Source: CAYPZL01 sp964415045 (lineage in GTDB: Bacteria > Planctomycetota > Phycisphaerae > Sedimentisphaerales > Anaerobacaceae). From it: a DNA stretch of 46,016 nucleotides. Positions 29,137-36,020 of this stretch are shown in pieces; position 1 is the stretch's first letter, and every line of letters begins with the position of its first letter. Location of the stretch: positions 1-46,016 of the forward strand of contig CAYPZL010000016.1 in the NCBI GenBank assembly GCA_964415045.1. Reading direction: 5' to 3'. The translations under genes and the position numbers were made by a program. The notes under the pieces are model-generated. The model was given only the letters and a program-made list of their open reading frames with translations. It had not been told where the DNA came from and ran no database searches.

Positions 29137-30822
29137 ATGACCGATAATATAACGCTGCCGGCGCGAGTCACCCACGTGAAGGTAGGCGAAAAGGACGTGT
29201 ATCTGGTGGGCACCGCCCATTTGTCGAAGGAGAGCGTCGAAGACGTTCGCAGCACGGTCGAGCAGACACAGCCGAAGGCGATCTGCGTGGAGTTGTGCAA
29301 AGCCCGGCATCAGGCGATGACCCAGGCGGACAACTGGAGCAAAATGAACATCTTCAAGGTGATCCGGCAGAAAAAAGCCGTGTTCCTGCTGGCCCAGTTG
29401 ATCATGACCTCGTTCTACCGGCGGCTCGGCGAAAAGCTCGGCGTCCAGCCGGGGGCCGAAATGCTCGAAGGCATCACGATGGCCGAGAAAACCGGGGCCG
29501 AGCTCGTCCTGGCCGACCGGGATATCGAGATCACACTCAAACGCGTGTGGGGGTATCTGGGCTTCTGGAACAAGCTCAAGCTTATGATGCAGCTTATGTT
29601 GGGAATCTTCACCCGCGAGGAAATCGACACCGACATGATCGAGAACCTCAAGAAGAAGGACCAGCTTGAGGCCGTCATGGAGGAATTCGCGGGCAAATTC
29701 CCCGAGATCAAGAAGAGGCTGATCGACGAGCGCGATACCTACCTGGCCCAGGAGATTCGTACCGCGCCGGGCGAAACGGTCGTGGCCGTCGTCGGGGCCG
29801 GGCATGTGTCAGGCATTGTCGAGCAGATCCAGCAGGACCACTGCCTCGACGAGCTCAAGGAGTTGCCTCCCAAATCCCGCTGGCCGGTGATCCTCAAGTG
29901 GGGCATCCCCCTGGCGATCGTGGCTCTGCTGTTGTACGGGTTCACCAAGGGCACCGCCCACGGCATCGAGAACATCTACATCTGGTTCCTCGTCAACGGC
30001 GTGCTCTCGGCCATCGGCGCCGCGTTGGCGCTGGCGCATCCGATAACGGTCCTCTCGGCGTTCCTGGCCGCCCCTTTGACGAGCCTGAATCCCTTTTTTG
30101 CCGCCGGTTGGGTGGCCGGAATCGTGCAGGCCGTGATCAAGAAGCCCAAGGTCAGCGACCTCGAAGACCTGCCCGACGCCATCAGCACGATGAAAGGCTT
30201 CTGGACCAATCCCGTGACCCGCATTCTGCTGGTCGTGGCCCTGGCCAACGTGGGCAGCGTGGTCGGCACGTACGTCGCCGGCACGTGGATTGCCGCCCGG
30301 TCGATTTCCGGCAGCGAGCGCGTGGCGCTATTCGACGGCAAGAGCCTGGACGGCTGGACGGTTCTCAAGTGCGAAGCGACCGCCGACGACGGGAATATTC
30401 TCATCAGCGCGGGCAACGGACTGGTGCAAACGCAAGAGCAATATGGCGATTTCGTTCTGGAATTCGAATGGAAGCCGTTGCGAGACAACCAGTGGGACAG
30501 CGGCGTCTACTTCCGCTACGACTCCGTCCCGCCGGACCGGCCCTGGCCTGACCGCTACCAGGTCAACTTGCGGCAGGGCATGGAGGGCAACGTCGGCTCC
30601 CTGCCTGAAGCCCGTTGCGAAGGGCTGATCAAAGCGGGCCAATGGAACCGTTTCAAGCTAACCGTGCAAGGCACCAAAGCCTCGCTGGAAATCAACGGTA
30701 CGTCCGCCTGGACGGCGGACGGGTTGACCGGCCCCGAGAAGGGGTATATCGCCCTCCAGGCCGAGGTGCCCGGAGGCGGAGAACATCGCTTTCGGAACCT
30801 CTACCTGACCGAATTGGACTGA
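29137..30822 (+). CDS. TraB-family membrane protein fused to DUF1080 domain
   Basis: AGGAG precedes the ATG at 29137. Residues 1-235 form a TraB/PrgY domain with V-G-T-A-H-L-S (24-30) and V-G-A-G-H-V-S-G-I (219-227), the two conserved Gly-His motifs of this group. Several transmembrane segments follow, roughly 249-268, 280-300, 302-334 and 362-387. TraB-family proteins normally end here, at about 390 residues. Instead, residues 396-561 continue as V-A-L-F-D-G-K-S-L-D-G-W-T, the start of a DUF1080/3-keto-disaccharide hydrolase-type beta-sandwich, usually found in secreted planctomycete glycan-active proteins. The frame is uninterrupted. TraB relatives have been linked to peptide signal sensing or protease-like roles; the combined function is unknown. 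Confidence 0.87.
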   Translation: MTDNITLPARVTHVKVGEKDVYLVGTAHLSKESVEDVRSTVEQTQPKAICVELCKARHQAMTQADNWSKMNIFKVIRQKKAVFLLAQLIMTSFYRRLGEKLGVQPGAEMLEGITMAEKTGAELVLADRDIEITLKRVWGYLGFWNKLKLMMQLMLGIFTREEIDTDMIENLKKKDQLEAVMEEFAGKFPEIKKRLIDERDTYLAQEIRTAPGETVVAVVGAGHVSGIVEQIQQDHCLDELKELPPKSRWPVILKWGIPLAIVALLLYGFTKGTAHGIENIYIWFLVNGVLSAIGAALALAHPITVLSAFLAAPLTSLNPFFAAGWVAGIVQAVIKKPKVSDLEDLPDAISTMKGFWTNPVTRILLVVALANVGSVVGTYVAGTWIAARSISGSERVALFDGKSLDGWTVLKCEATADDGNILISAGNGLVQTQEQYGDFVLEFEWKPLRDNQWDSGVYFRYDSVPPDRPWPDRYQVNLRQGMEGNVGSLPEARCEGLIKAGQWNRFKLTVQGTKASLEINGTSAWTADGLTGPEKGYIALQAEVPGGGEHRFRNLYLTELD

Positions 30823-30877
30823 TCGCTCCGCCGCGGCTGCCGCAGGCACAGTCGCACCGCTGGCATTCGACAGACGG

Positions 30878-30906
30878 TTGACCGGCGCGCCGTTTCCGGG
30901 TACGAT
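30878..30906 (+). promoter_or_regulatory. Candidate promoter for the isocitrate dehydrogenase gene
   Basis: TTGACC, 17-base spacer, TACGAT. The -35 matches 5 of 6 and the -10 matches 4 of 6. The ATG at 30940 also has TTAGGAGT ten bases upstream. Confidence 0.5.
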
Positions 30907-30939
30907 ACGCCCTTTTAGAGCGATTAGGAGTACTCGGAA

Positions 30940-32019
30940 ATGACAAATGTGACACTGGTCACCGGGGATGGGATCGGCCCGGAGATTGCAGAAGCCACCA
31001 GGCGGTGCATTGACGCCACCGGCGCGCAGATTCAGTGGGATATTGCCGAGGCCGGCACGGACGTCATGGAGCGGGAGGGCACTCCCCTGCCCGATGCGAC
31101 GGTCGAGTCCATCAAGCGCAACGGCGTCGCACTCAAGGCCCCGATTACCACGCCCGTGGGCACGGGATTTCGCAGCATCAATGTGCACCTGAGACAGAGC
31201 CTGGACCTCTACGCCTGCCTGCGGCCTTGCAAGAGCTATGCCGGCGTGCGGAGCCGGTACGAGGATATCGACCTGGTCGTCGTGCGTGAGAACACCGAGG
31301 ATTTGTACGCAGGGATCGAGTTCGAGAAGGGCAAGGACGATACGCTGGAGCTGATCGACTGGCTCAACAAGCACAGCAAACGCACCATCACCCAGGACGC
31401 CGGGGTGAGCATCAAACCGATCTCGGTTGCCGCTACGGATCGCATCGTCCGTTTCGCCTTTGACTACGCCCGCAAGATGGGCCGCAAGAAGGTCACCAGC
31501 GTGCACAAGGCCAATATCATGAAATTCTCCGACGGCCTGTGGCTCGACGTCAGCCGGCAGGTCGCCAAGGACTTCCCCGATATCGAGTTCGAGGATCGCA
31601 TCGTCGACAACATGTGCATGCAGCTCATCCAGAAGCCCGAGCTGTACGACGTGATCGTCCTGCCCAACCTCTACGGCGATATTCTCAGCGACCTCTGCGC
31701 CGGCCTGGTGGGCGGGCTTGGCGTCGCGCCCGGAGCCAACATCGGCGACAAGGCCGCGATCTTCGAAGCCACGCACGGCAGCGCCCCGAAGTACAAAGGC
31801 CAGAACAAGGTCAATCCCACGGCGTTGATCCTGAGCGGCGTCCTGATGCTCCGCTACATTGGAAAGAAGGCCGAGGCCGACAAGCTGGAGAACGCCGTGG
31901 CGGCCGTCATCGCCGAGGGCAAGGACGTCACCTACGACATGAAACCGGACCGCGACGACCCGACCGCCGTGGGAACCAGCGAAATGGCCGACGCGATCAT
32001 CAGGAAAATCGAAGCCTAG
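30940..32019 (+). CDS. Isocitrate/isopropylmalate dehydrogenase family, probable isocitrate dehydrogenase
   Basis: These enzymes oxidise and decarboxylate isocitrate to 2-oxoglutarate in the TCA cycle. The 359-residue length is that of the NAD-type or mitochondrial-like group. Ser79 and Asn81 (F-R-S-I-N-V-H-L-R), Arg85, Arg95 (L-R-P), Arg116, Tyr123 and Lys189 fall where E. coli isocitrate dehydrogenase binds substrate, which favours isocitrate over isopropylmalate. In the cofactor loop, A-P-K-Y-K-G-Q-N-K-V-N-P (282-293) carries Lys284 and Tyr285 as in NADP enzymes, but Pro336 stands where E. coli has Arg395. Cofactor choice is therefore unclear. The DJ-1 gene follows 37 bases later, probably in the same transcript. 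Confidence 0.88.
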   Translation: MTNVTLVTGDGIGPEIAEATRRCIDATGAQIQWDIAEAGTDVMEREGTPLPDATVESIKRNGVALKAPITTPVGTGFRSINVHLRQSLDLYACLRPCKSYAGVRSRYEDIDLVVVRENTEDLYAGIEFEKGKDDTLELIDWLNKHSKRTITQDAGVSIKPISVAATDRIVRFAFDYARKMGRKKVTSVHKANIMKFSDGLWLDVSRQVAKDFPDIEFEDRIVDNMCMQLIQKPELYDVIVLPNLYGDILSDLCAGLVGGLGVAPGANIGDKAAIFEATHGSAPKYKGQNKVNPTALILSGVLMLRYIGKKAEADKLENAVAAVIAEGKDVTYDMKPDRDDPTAVGTSEMADAIIRKIEA

Positions 32020-32056
32020 AGCGGGCAGCCGTACCCGTGCAGGAAAGGAATCGGAC

Positions 32057-32611
32057 ATGGGCAAGAAAGTGCTCGTTCCCATCGCCGATGGAACGGAGGA
32101 AATCGAGGCGGTTTGCATCATTGACACGCTGCGGCGGGCCGGTGCGGACGTGACCGTCGCCTCGGTCGGGCAACGTGAGGTAACGGCCAGTCGTGGAGTC
32201 AAGCTCGTGGCCGATGCGTGCCTTTCGGACTGCCTGGATGAGACCTACGATTGCATCGCCCTGCCCGGAGGGATGCCCGGCGCCGAGCACCTGCGGGATT
32301 GCGGTGACCTGATCGGCAAGCTCAAAGAGCAAAAGGCGGCCGGACGACTGTACGCCGCCATCTGCGCCTCACCGGCAGTCGTACTGCAATCCCACGGCCT
32401 CCTCGAAAACACCAGGGCAACGTGCTACCCGTCGATGCTCAACGAACTGGACCCGGCCTGCGCATCCGATGACCGCGTCGTCGCCGACGGCAACTGCATC
32501 ACAGGCCAGGGCCCCGCCGTGGCCATTGACTTCGCCCTGAAGCTGGTCGAACACCTCTGCGGCCCCGACGAGGCCGAGGAGATCGCGAAAGCCATGTTAA
32601 CGGCAATCTGA
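32057..32611 (+). CDS. DJ-1/PfpI family protein
   Basis: The 184-residue length and fold match the DJ-1/YajL branch: an opening K-K-V-L-V-P-I-A-D-G-T-E-E-I-E with Glu17, then the nucleophile elbow A-I-C-A-S-P-A with Cys103. These two residues correspond to Glu18 and Cys106 of human DJ-1. Members are described as oxidative-stress chaperones or as deglycase/glyoxalase enzymes acting on methylglyoxal adducts; sequence does not decide between them. GGAAAGG precedes the ATG. The gene is convergent with the defence module, whose last stop is 47 bases away. Confidence 0.9.
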   Translation: MGKKVLVPIADGTEEIEAVCIIDTLRRAGADVTVASVGQREVTASRGVKLVADACLSDCLDETYDCIALPGGMPGAEHLRDCGDLIGKLKEQKAAGRLYAAICASPAVVLQSHGLLENTRATCYPSMLNELDPACASDDRVVADGNCITGQGPAVAIDFALKLVEHLCGPDEAEEIAKAMLTAI

Positions 32612-32658
32612 TAGGGAACAACACAAGCAGTTCGCCAAATAGAACCGCTGCATGCCCT

Positions 32659-33276
32659 CTATGAAGCGGGCAATTCTCGCAAGGCGTCTCGAAACACCTG
32701 GAAACTATGAGAGGTGTTTCCTTCGATATTCCAGTGTGCAGCCACCGTGCGAGCAGCTTCGATTTTCCGCAGCCCACTGTGGAAGTATCCCGCCCTTTGC
32801 ATAATCCTCTCGAACGCCTCCCACGTCCCGCCTCCGATGGCGTCGGGGTTGCGATACTGAGCCTTGCCAGGAATTGTCACAGGAACCTTGGGGTAAGCCG
32901 AACATACCGCCTGCCAGTCGCCGAAGTACCAGGCCTCCAACTCCTCAATGACCAGACGGTTGACAACCGAGTACGCGCCACCTCGCGCAGCGGATTTTGT
33001 GACAAGACCAGCCTCAGAGGCTATTCGCTCCATTCGCTCCTTCAAGACATTGCAGTCATCGTCGTCGCGATCTATCACAACCACAATGCGCCAGTCGTTC
33101 GGCAGCCAAGAACGGTATCCTTTGAGTCGGGCGGGCAATTTCGCGAGCAGATCATCCTTGCACTGAGAGGGATACACTTCGAAGGTCAACTCGTCCAGCA
33201 ACCGGGGGAGCAACAAACGCAAAGCCGCCTCCATTGACGGCTCTTCGACAAGCACCTCCACATGTGTTACGGTCAT
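32659..33276 (-). CDS. DUF4276 Toprim-like protein, putative defence nuclease
   Basis: The ATG at 33276 overlaps the ATPase stop as ATGA, so the 205-residue form is preferred to a longer one starting at 33351. The N-terminal strand ends in V-L-V-E-E-P-S-M-E (Glu11/Glu12). V-V-V-I-D-R-D-D-D-D (65-74) gives the Asp cluster of a Toprim-like metal site, and V-I-E-E-L-E-A-W-Y-F-G-D (109-120) is typical of DUF4276. Toprim-like proteins paired with AAA ATPases act as nucleases or toxins in OLD, PARIS and similar phage-defence systems. Here it is the last gene of a three-gene operon. The specific family assignment rests on motif recall. Confidence 0.8.
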   Translation of the reverse strand: MTVTHVEVLVEEPSMEAALRLLLPRLLDELTFEVYPSQCKDDLLAKLPARLKGYRSWLPNDWRIVVVIDRDDDDCNVLKERMERIASEAGLVTKSAARGGAYSVVNRLVIEELEAWYFGDWQAVCSAYPKVPVTIPGKAQYRNPDAIGGGTWEAFERIMQRAGYFHSGLRKIEAARTVAAHWNIEGNTSHSFQVFRDALRELPAS

Positions 33277-34520
33277 TGGCGGGCTCCTGACTCCTTCGGA
33301 GCCCCGGAATTGACCAGAGGATCCCCCAGGCCGAAGCGGCCTTCCAGCCACAAGTGCCCCATCGACGCCCCGGCACGAACAAATTCTCGAATCCCGCGCA
33401 GATCAGCCGCTCGTCGGACTTGGCTATATCCTCGCTCGTCCCTGTAGACCACACGGACTTCTTCTGGTCCCATACCATTGAGGAAAAACGGCGAATGCGT
33501 AGTCACCAAAACTTGGGAAGTATCGGATGCCGCGCGGCATTCCTCTGCAAGCTCGGGGAGCAAACGCGGATGCAGAAAATTCTCGGGCTCTTCAATACCG
33601 ATGAAGCGAGGCGGATTGGGGTCCATGAGAACGATCAAGTATGAGAGCATTTTCAGAGTGCCGTCCGACACGTACCTGGAAATGATCGGCCTGTCAAATG
33701 GCGCGTCCTTGATCTGAAGAAGCAGCCGGCCATCCTGCATTGGCTCTGCCTCCACACGTTCAAGACGCGGTACCCGGCGTCGCAGCGTCTCGAAAATGCT
33801 CTCCAAATGCAAGGGATGTCGCTCCTTGAGGTATTGTACCACATTGGGCAGGTTATCTCCCGTCTTGCTCAGTCGCTCTTGCGGGCCGGCCTCCGGCTGC
33901 CCCCTTGTATCCTGAATCGACAAATACGAGACATACCAATCCGTTATAAACTCGCGAAGGGCCGCCACACGAGGATGTTCGGCGAATTGCCCAAGCGTGT
34001 TTACAGCGATCAGATCGGCAGACCGAAGCGGAATCTCGACGCGCTTGTCCGTCTCATCCGGCATCTCTCCGCTCGCCGCACGCCCTTGCCCCTTCTGGTA
34101 TTCAAGAAACCGAAAAGGCCTGCCGTACTGTCCACGCTTCCACTGCAACCATTCGTCGCGGACGTAGGGGCCTTTACTGCCTTCGTCAATAGCCAAGTGG
34201 TAGGTAATCAAAGGCTGCCTCGGACGTTCTCGGTACTTGATTTCGATAACAAGCGGACCCTTCTGCCCCCGCGTCTTCAATTCGCGTGCCCTTCCGCGGC
34301 GGTCCCATGCATAGCGCAGGCCAAACTGGAAACACTCCGACAGGAAATTGAAGACGTCGAAGATGGTCGATTTCCCGCTGCCGTTGGGGCCCAGCAAAAC
34401 CATCAGCGGCGTGATCTTCTTGAACTCCACATCCTGCAAGGCACGATAGTTCTTCACTCGCAACGACTCGATCCTCGCGGGTGTCGACTGCTCCCGTACG
34501 CGTCGAAGGCTCTTTGTCAT
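33273..34520 (-). CDS. AAA15/ABC-type ATPase, putative defence ATPase
   Basis: The 415-residue protein begins S-L-R-V-K-N-Y-R-A-L (19-28), characteristic of SMC/RecF-like AAA_21 ATPases. Walker A, G-P-N-G-S-G-K-S-T, lies at 44-52. The signature-like Y-V-S-D-G-T is near 277, Walker B I-G-I-E-E-P-E-N near 307 and the switch T-T-H-S-P-F near 343. No C-terminal Toprim domain is fused, so the separate DUF4276 protein probably fills that role, as AriB does for AriA in PARIS. Base composition over 32.7-34.8 kb looks less GC-rich than the flanking operons, hinting at transfer. It overlaps by four bases both the gene before (34517-34774) and the gene after. Confidence 0.88.
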   Translation of the reverse strand: MTKSLRRVREQSTPARIESLRVKNYRALQDVEFKKITPLMVLLGPNGSGKSTIFDVFNFLSECFQFGLRYAWDRRGRARELKTRGQKGPLVIEIKYRERPRQPLITYHLAIDEGSKGPYVRDEWLQWKRGQYGRPFRFLEYQKGQGRAASGEMPDETDKRVEIPLRSADLIAVNTLGQFAEHPRVAALREFITDWYVSYLSIQDTRGQPEAGPQERLSKTGDNLPNVVQYLKERHPLHLESIFETLRRRVPRLERVEAEPMQDGRLLLQIKDAPFDRPIISRYVSDGTLKMLSYLIVLMDPNPPRFIGIEEPENFLHPRLLPELAEECRAASDTSQVLVTTHSPFFLNGMGPEEVRVVYRDERGYSQVRRAADLRGIREFVRAGASMGHLWLEGRFGLGDPLVNSGAPKESGARQ

Positions 34521-34774
34521 TTAAACATCCTTTTCAGCTCAAAGGTGTCGGCCGAACCGAATAGTCTGCAGAGAACACCGTTGCCCCCCTGACGGCAGGA
34601 GATGCACAGTCTTTCCCATCTTCCCACAGCCACCTCCGGAGGAACCGGGGATATCACACTCGTTTCAAGGCTATCACTCAATCCAACCAAGAGTCGACGG
34701 CCACACACAGAAACGAACTCTCTGCATGCTACAGTTCCCAATGGCACATCGCTTCGTCCAACCTTCGTCTGCAT
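34517..34774 (-). CDS. Small first gene of the defence operon, unknown
   Basis: This 85-residue frame starts at ATG 34774 with AAGGGAAAG just upstream. It ends in TGA overlapping the ATPase start as ATGA, the same coupling seen between the ATPase and DUF4276 genes. A strong candidate promoter (34801-34829) puts the transcription start about 20 bases before it, so this would be the first gene read. The product has L-C-I-S-C-R near residue 59 and two further cysteines, and no recognised domain. It may be a regulator, antitoxin or phage sensor for the ATPase/Toprim pair. A GTG at 34789 would add five residues. The function is unknown and the gene could still be chance. Confidence 0.6.
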   Translation of the reverse strand: MQTKVGRSDVPLGTVACREFVSVCGRRLLVGLSDSLETSVISPVPPEVAVGRWERLCISCRQGGNGVLCRLFGSADTFELKRMFK

Positions 34775-34800
34775 CGACTTTCCCTTCACACTAAGGTGAG

Positions 34801-34829
34801 ATCATAATACATCGCCTTCTGAGGGTCAA
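34801..34829 (-). promoter_or_regulatory. Candidate sigma70 promoter for the defence operon
   Basis: Minus strand: TTGACC, 17-base spacer, TATGAT; both hexamers match 5 of 6. It faces away from the lpxK operon and lies just upstream of the 85-residue gene. Confidence 0.6.
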
Positions 34830-34867
34830 TGTGGACATCTGAGATTCTTTGGCCGTCAGGCCGCACC

Positions 34868-34896
34868 TTGACCCGAGAAAGGTTCTCGGGTAAGAC
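34868..34896 (+). promoter_or_regulatory. Candidate promoter of the LPS operon
   Basis: TTGACC, 17-base spacer, TAAGAC. The spacer is filled by a perfect inverted repeat (34872-34890). Transcription would begin around 34903, only one or two bases before the lpxK ATG, so the message could be leaderless. Confidence 0.4.
34872..34890. promoter_or_regulatory. Inverted repeat, possible operator before lpxK
   Basis: CCCGAGAA-AGG-TTCTCGGG, an 8-base perfect inverted repeat between the proposed -35 and -10. A repressor bound here would block RNA polymerase. Confidence 0.4.
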
Positions 34897-34904
34897 TGCC
34901 GGGC

Positions 34905-36020
34905 ATGCCGATTAACCAGGACCAATACAAGGCAATTGTCTCGGGGCGGCGTCAGGACGCCGGAGCGCGGGTCGTGAGGTGTCTGCTGGGTGCACCCGCG
35001 CTTGGCTATGGCTTGGCTGTTCGCATCCGCAACCACCTTTATTCGAGAGGGTGGCTCACGGCTCACGCGGCCGGGGTGCCGGTGATCAGTGTGGGCAACC
35101 TGACGGCCGGCGGCACCGGAAAAACCCCCCTGGTCGCCTGGCTGGCGCAGTTCCTTAGAGACAGACATCTTCACCCCGCCATACTCACGCGTGGCTACAA
35201 GACACAGAAAGACACACCTTCCGACGAGCCGGCGGAGCTGGCGGCGATGTGTCCGGAGGTGCCGGTGGTGATCGATCCCGACCGCGTGGCAGGCGCCGCC
35301 GAAGCCGTCCGCAACCACGGCGCCCAGGTTCTGCTCCTTGATGACGGGTTCCAACACCGCCGGCTTGCACGCGATCTGGACATTCTGACTATCGACGCGA
35401 CGCTGCCGTTCGGCTACGGCAGGCTGTTGCCGGCGGGCCTGCTGCGCGAGCCTCTCGCCGGAGTGGCCCGGGCTCATGCGGCGGTCCTGACCCGCTGCGA
35501 CCAGGCAACTGACGACGAACGGCTCCGAATCGAAGAGCGCCTCCGGCATATCAACGACAAGCTGGTAGTAGCCACATCCGTCCACGCCCCCGTCAGTGCC
35601 GCAGTGGAACAAGGCAACAGCATCGATCTCCCGGAATTGCGAAACAAGAGAGTCTTCGGCTTCTGTGGCATAGGAAATCCCCAAGCGTTCTTTGGCACCC
35701 TCCAGCGTTTGGGATGCGTCCTGGTGGGATCGCACGGCTTCGACGACCACTACCACTACACCGACCGCTGCCTTCGTGAAGTCCACGAGAAAGCGAAACA
35801 GTGCGGTGCCGAGCTCGTGGTGACCACGCAGAAGGACTGGACAAAGATCGCCCCCCTGCCCCGGCCGGCCCGGGAACCCCGTTTTGCCTGCCTGACGATC
35901 AAACTCGAATTGAGGCAGGGAGCCGCAGAGTTTACGGCCTTGATCGAACGCACCCTGGTTGATAGAATACGGCTTTTGCAGAGATCCGGGAGGCAGGAGG
36001 CATCCCGGTCCGACAAGTGA
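34905..36020 (+). CDS. lpxK: Tetraacyldisaccharide 4'-kinase
   Basis: LpxK phosphorylates the 4' position of the lipid A disaccharide at the inner membrane, the step before Kdo addition. V-I-S-V-G-N-L-T-A-G-G-T-G-K-T-P gives the P-loop, followed by L-T-R-G-Y and later D-D-G-F-Q-H-R-R, all hallmarks of LpxK. The 371-residue length is slightly above the usual 320-350. No ribosome binding site precedes the ATG at 34905, in line with the possible leaderless start. The stop overlaps the hldE start (GTGA). It heads a nine-gene operon for lipid A and core assembly. Confidence 0.95.
   Translation: MPINQDQYKAIVSGRRQDAGARVVRCLLGAPALGYGLAVRIRNHLYSRGWLTAHAAGVPVISVGNLTAGGTGKTPLVAWLAQFLRDRHLHPAILTRGYKTQKDTPSDEPAELAAMCPEVPVVIDPDRVAGAAEAVRNHGAQVLLLDDGFQHRRLARDLDILTIDATLPFGYGRLLPAGLLREPLAGVARAHAAVLTRCDQATDDERLRIEERLRHINDKLVVATSVHAPVSAAVEQGNSIDLPELRNKRVFGFCGIGNPQAFFGTLQRLGCVLVGSHGFDDHYHYTDRCLREVHEKAKQCGAELVVTTQKDWTKIAPLPRPAREPRFACLTIKLELRQGAAEFTALIERTLVDRIRLLQRSGRQEASRSDK

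Noticed and set aside
30658..32202. Minus-strand open frame of 514 codons
   Set aside because: Antisense to the isocitrate dehydrogenase gene; no family motif.
34602..34799. Plus-strand open frame opposite the small defence gene
   Set aside because: No ribosome binding site or coupling; the minus-strand frame has a promoter, a binding site and an ATGA overlap.
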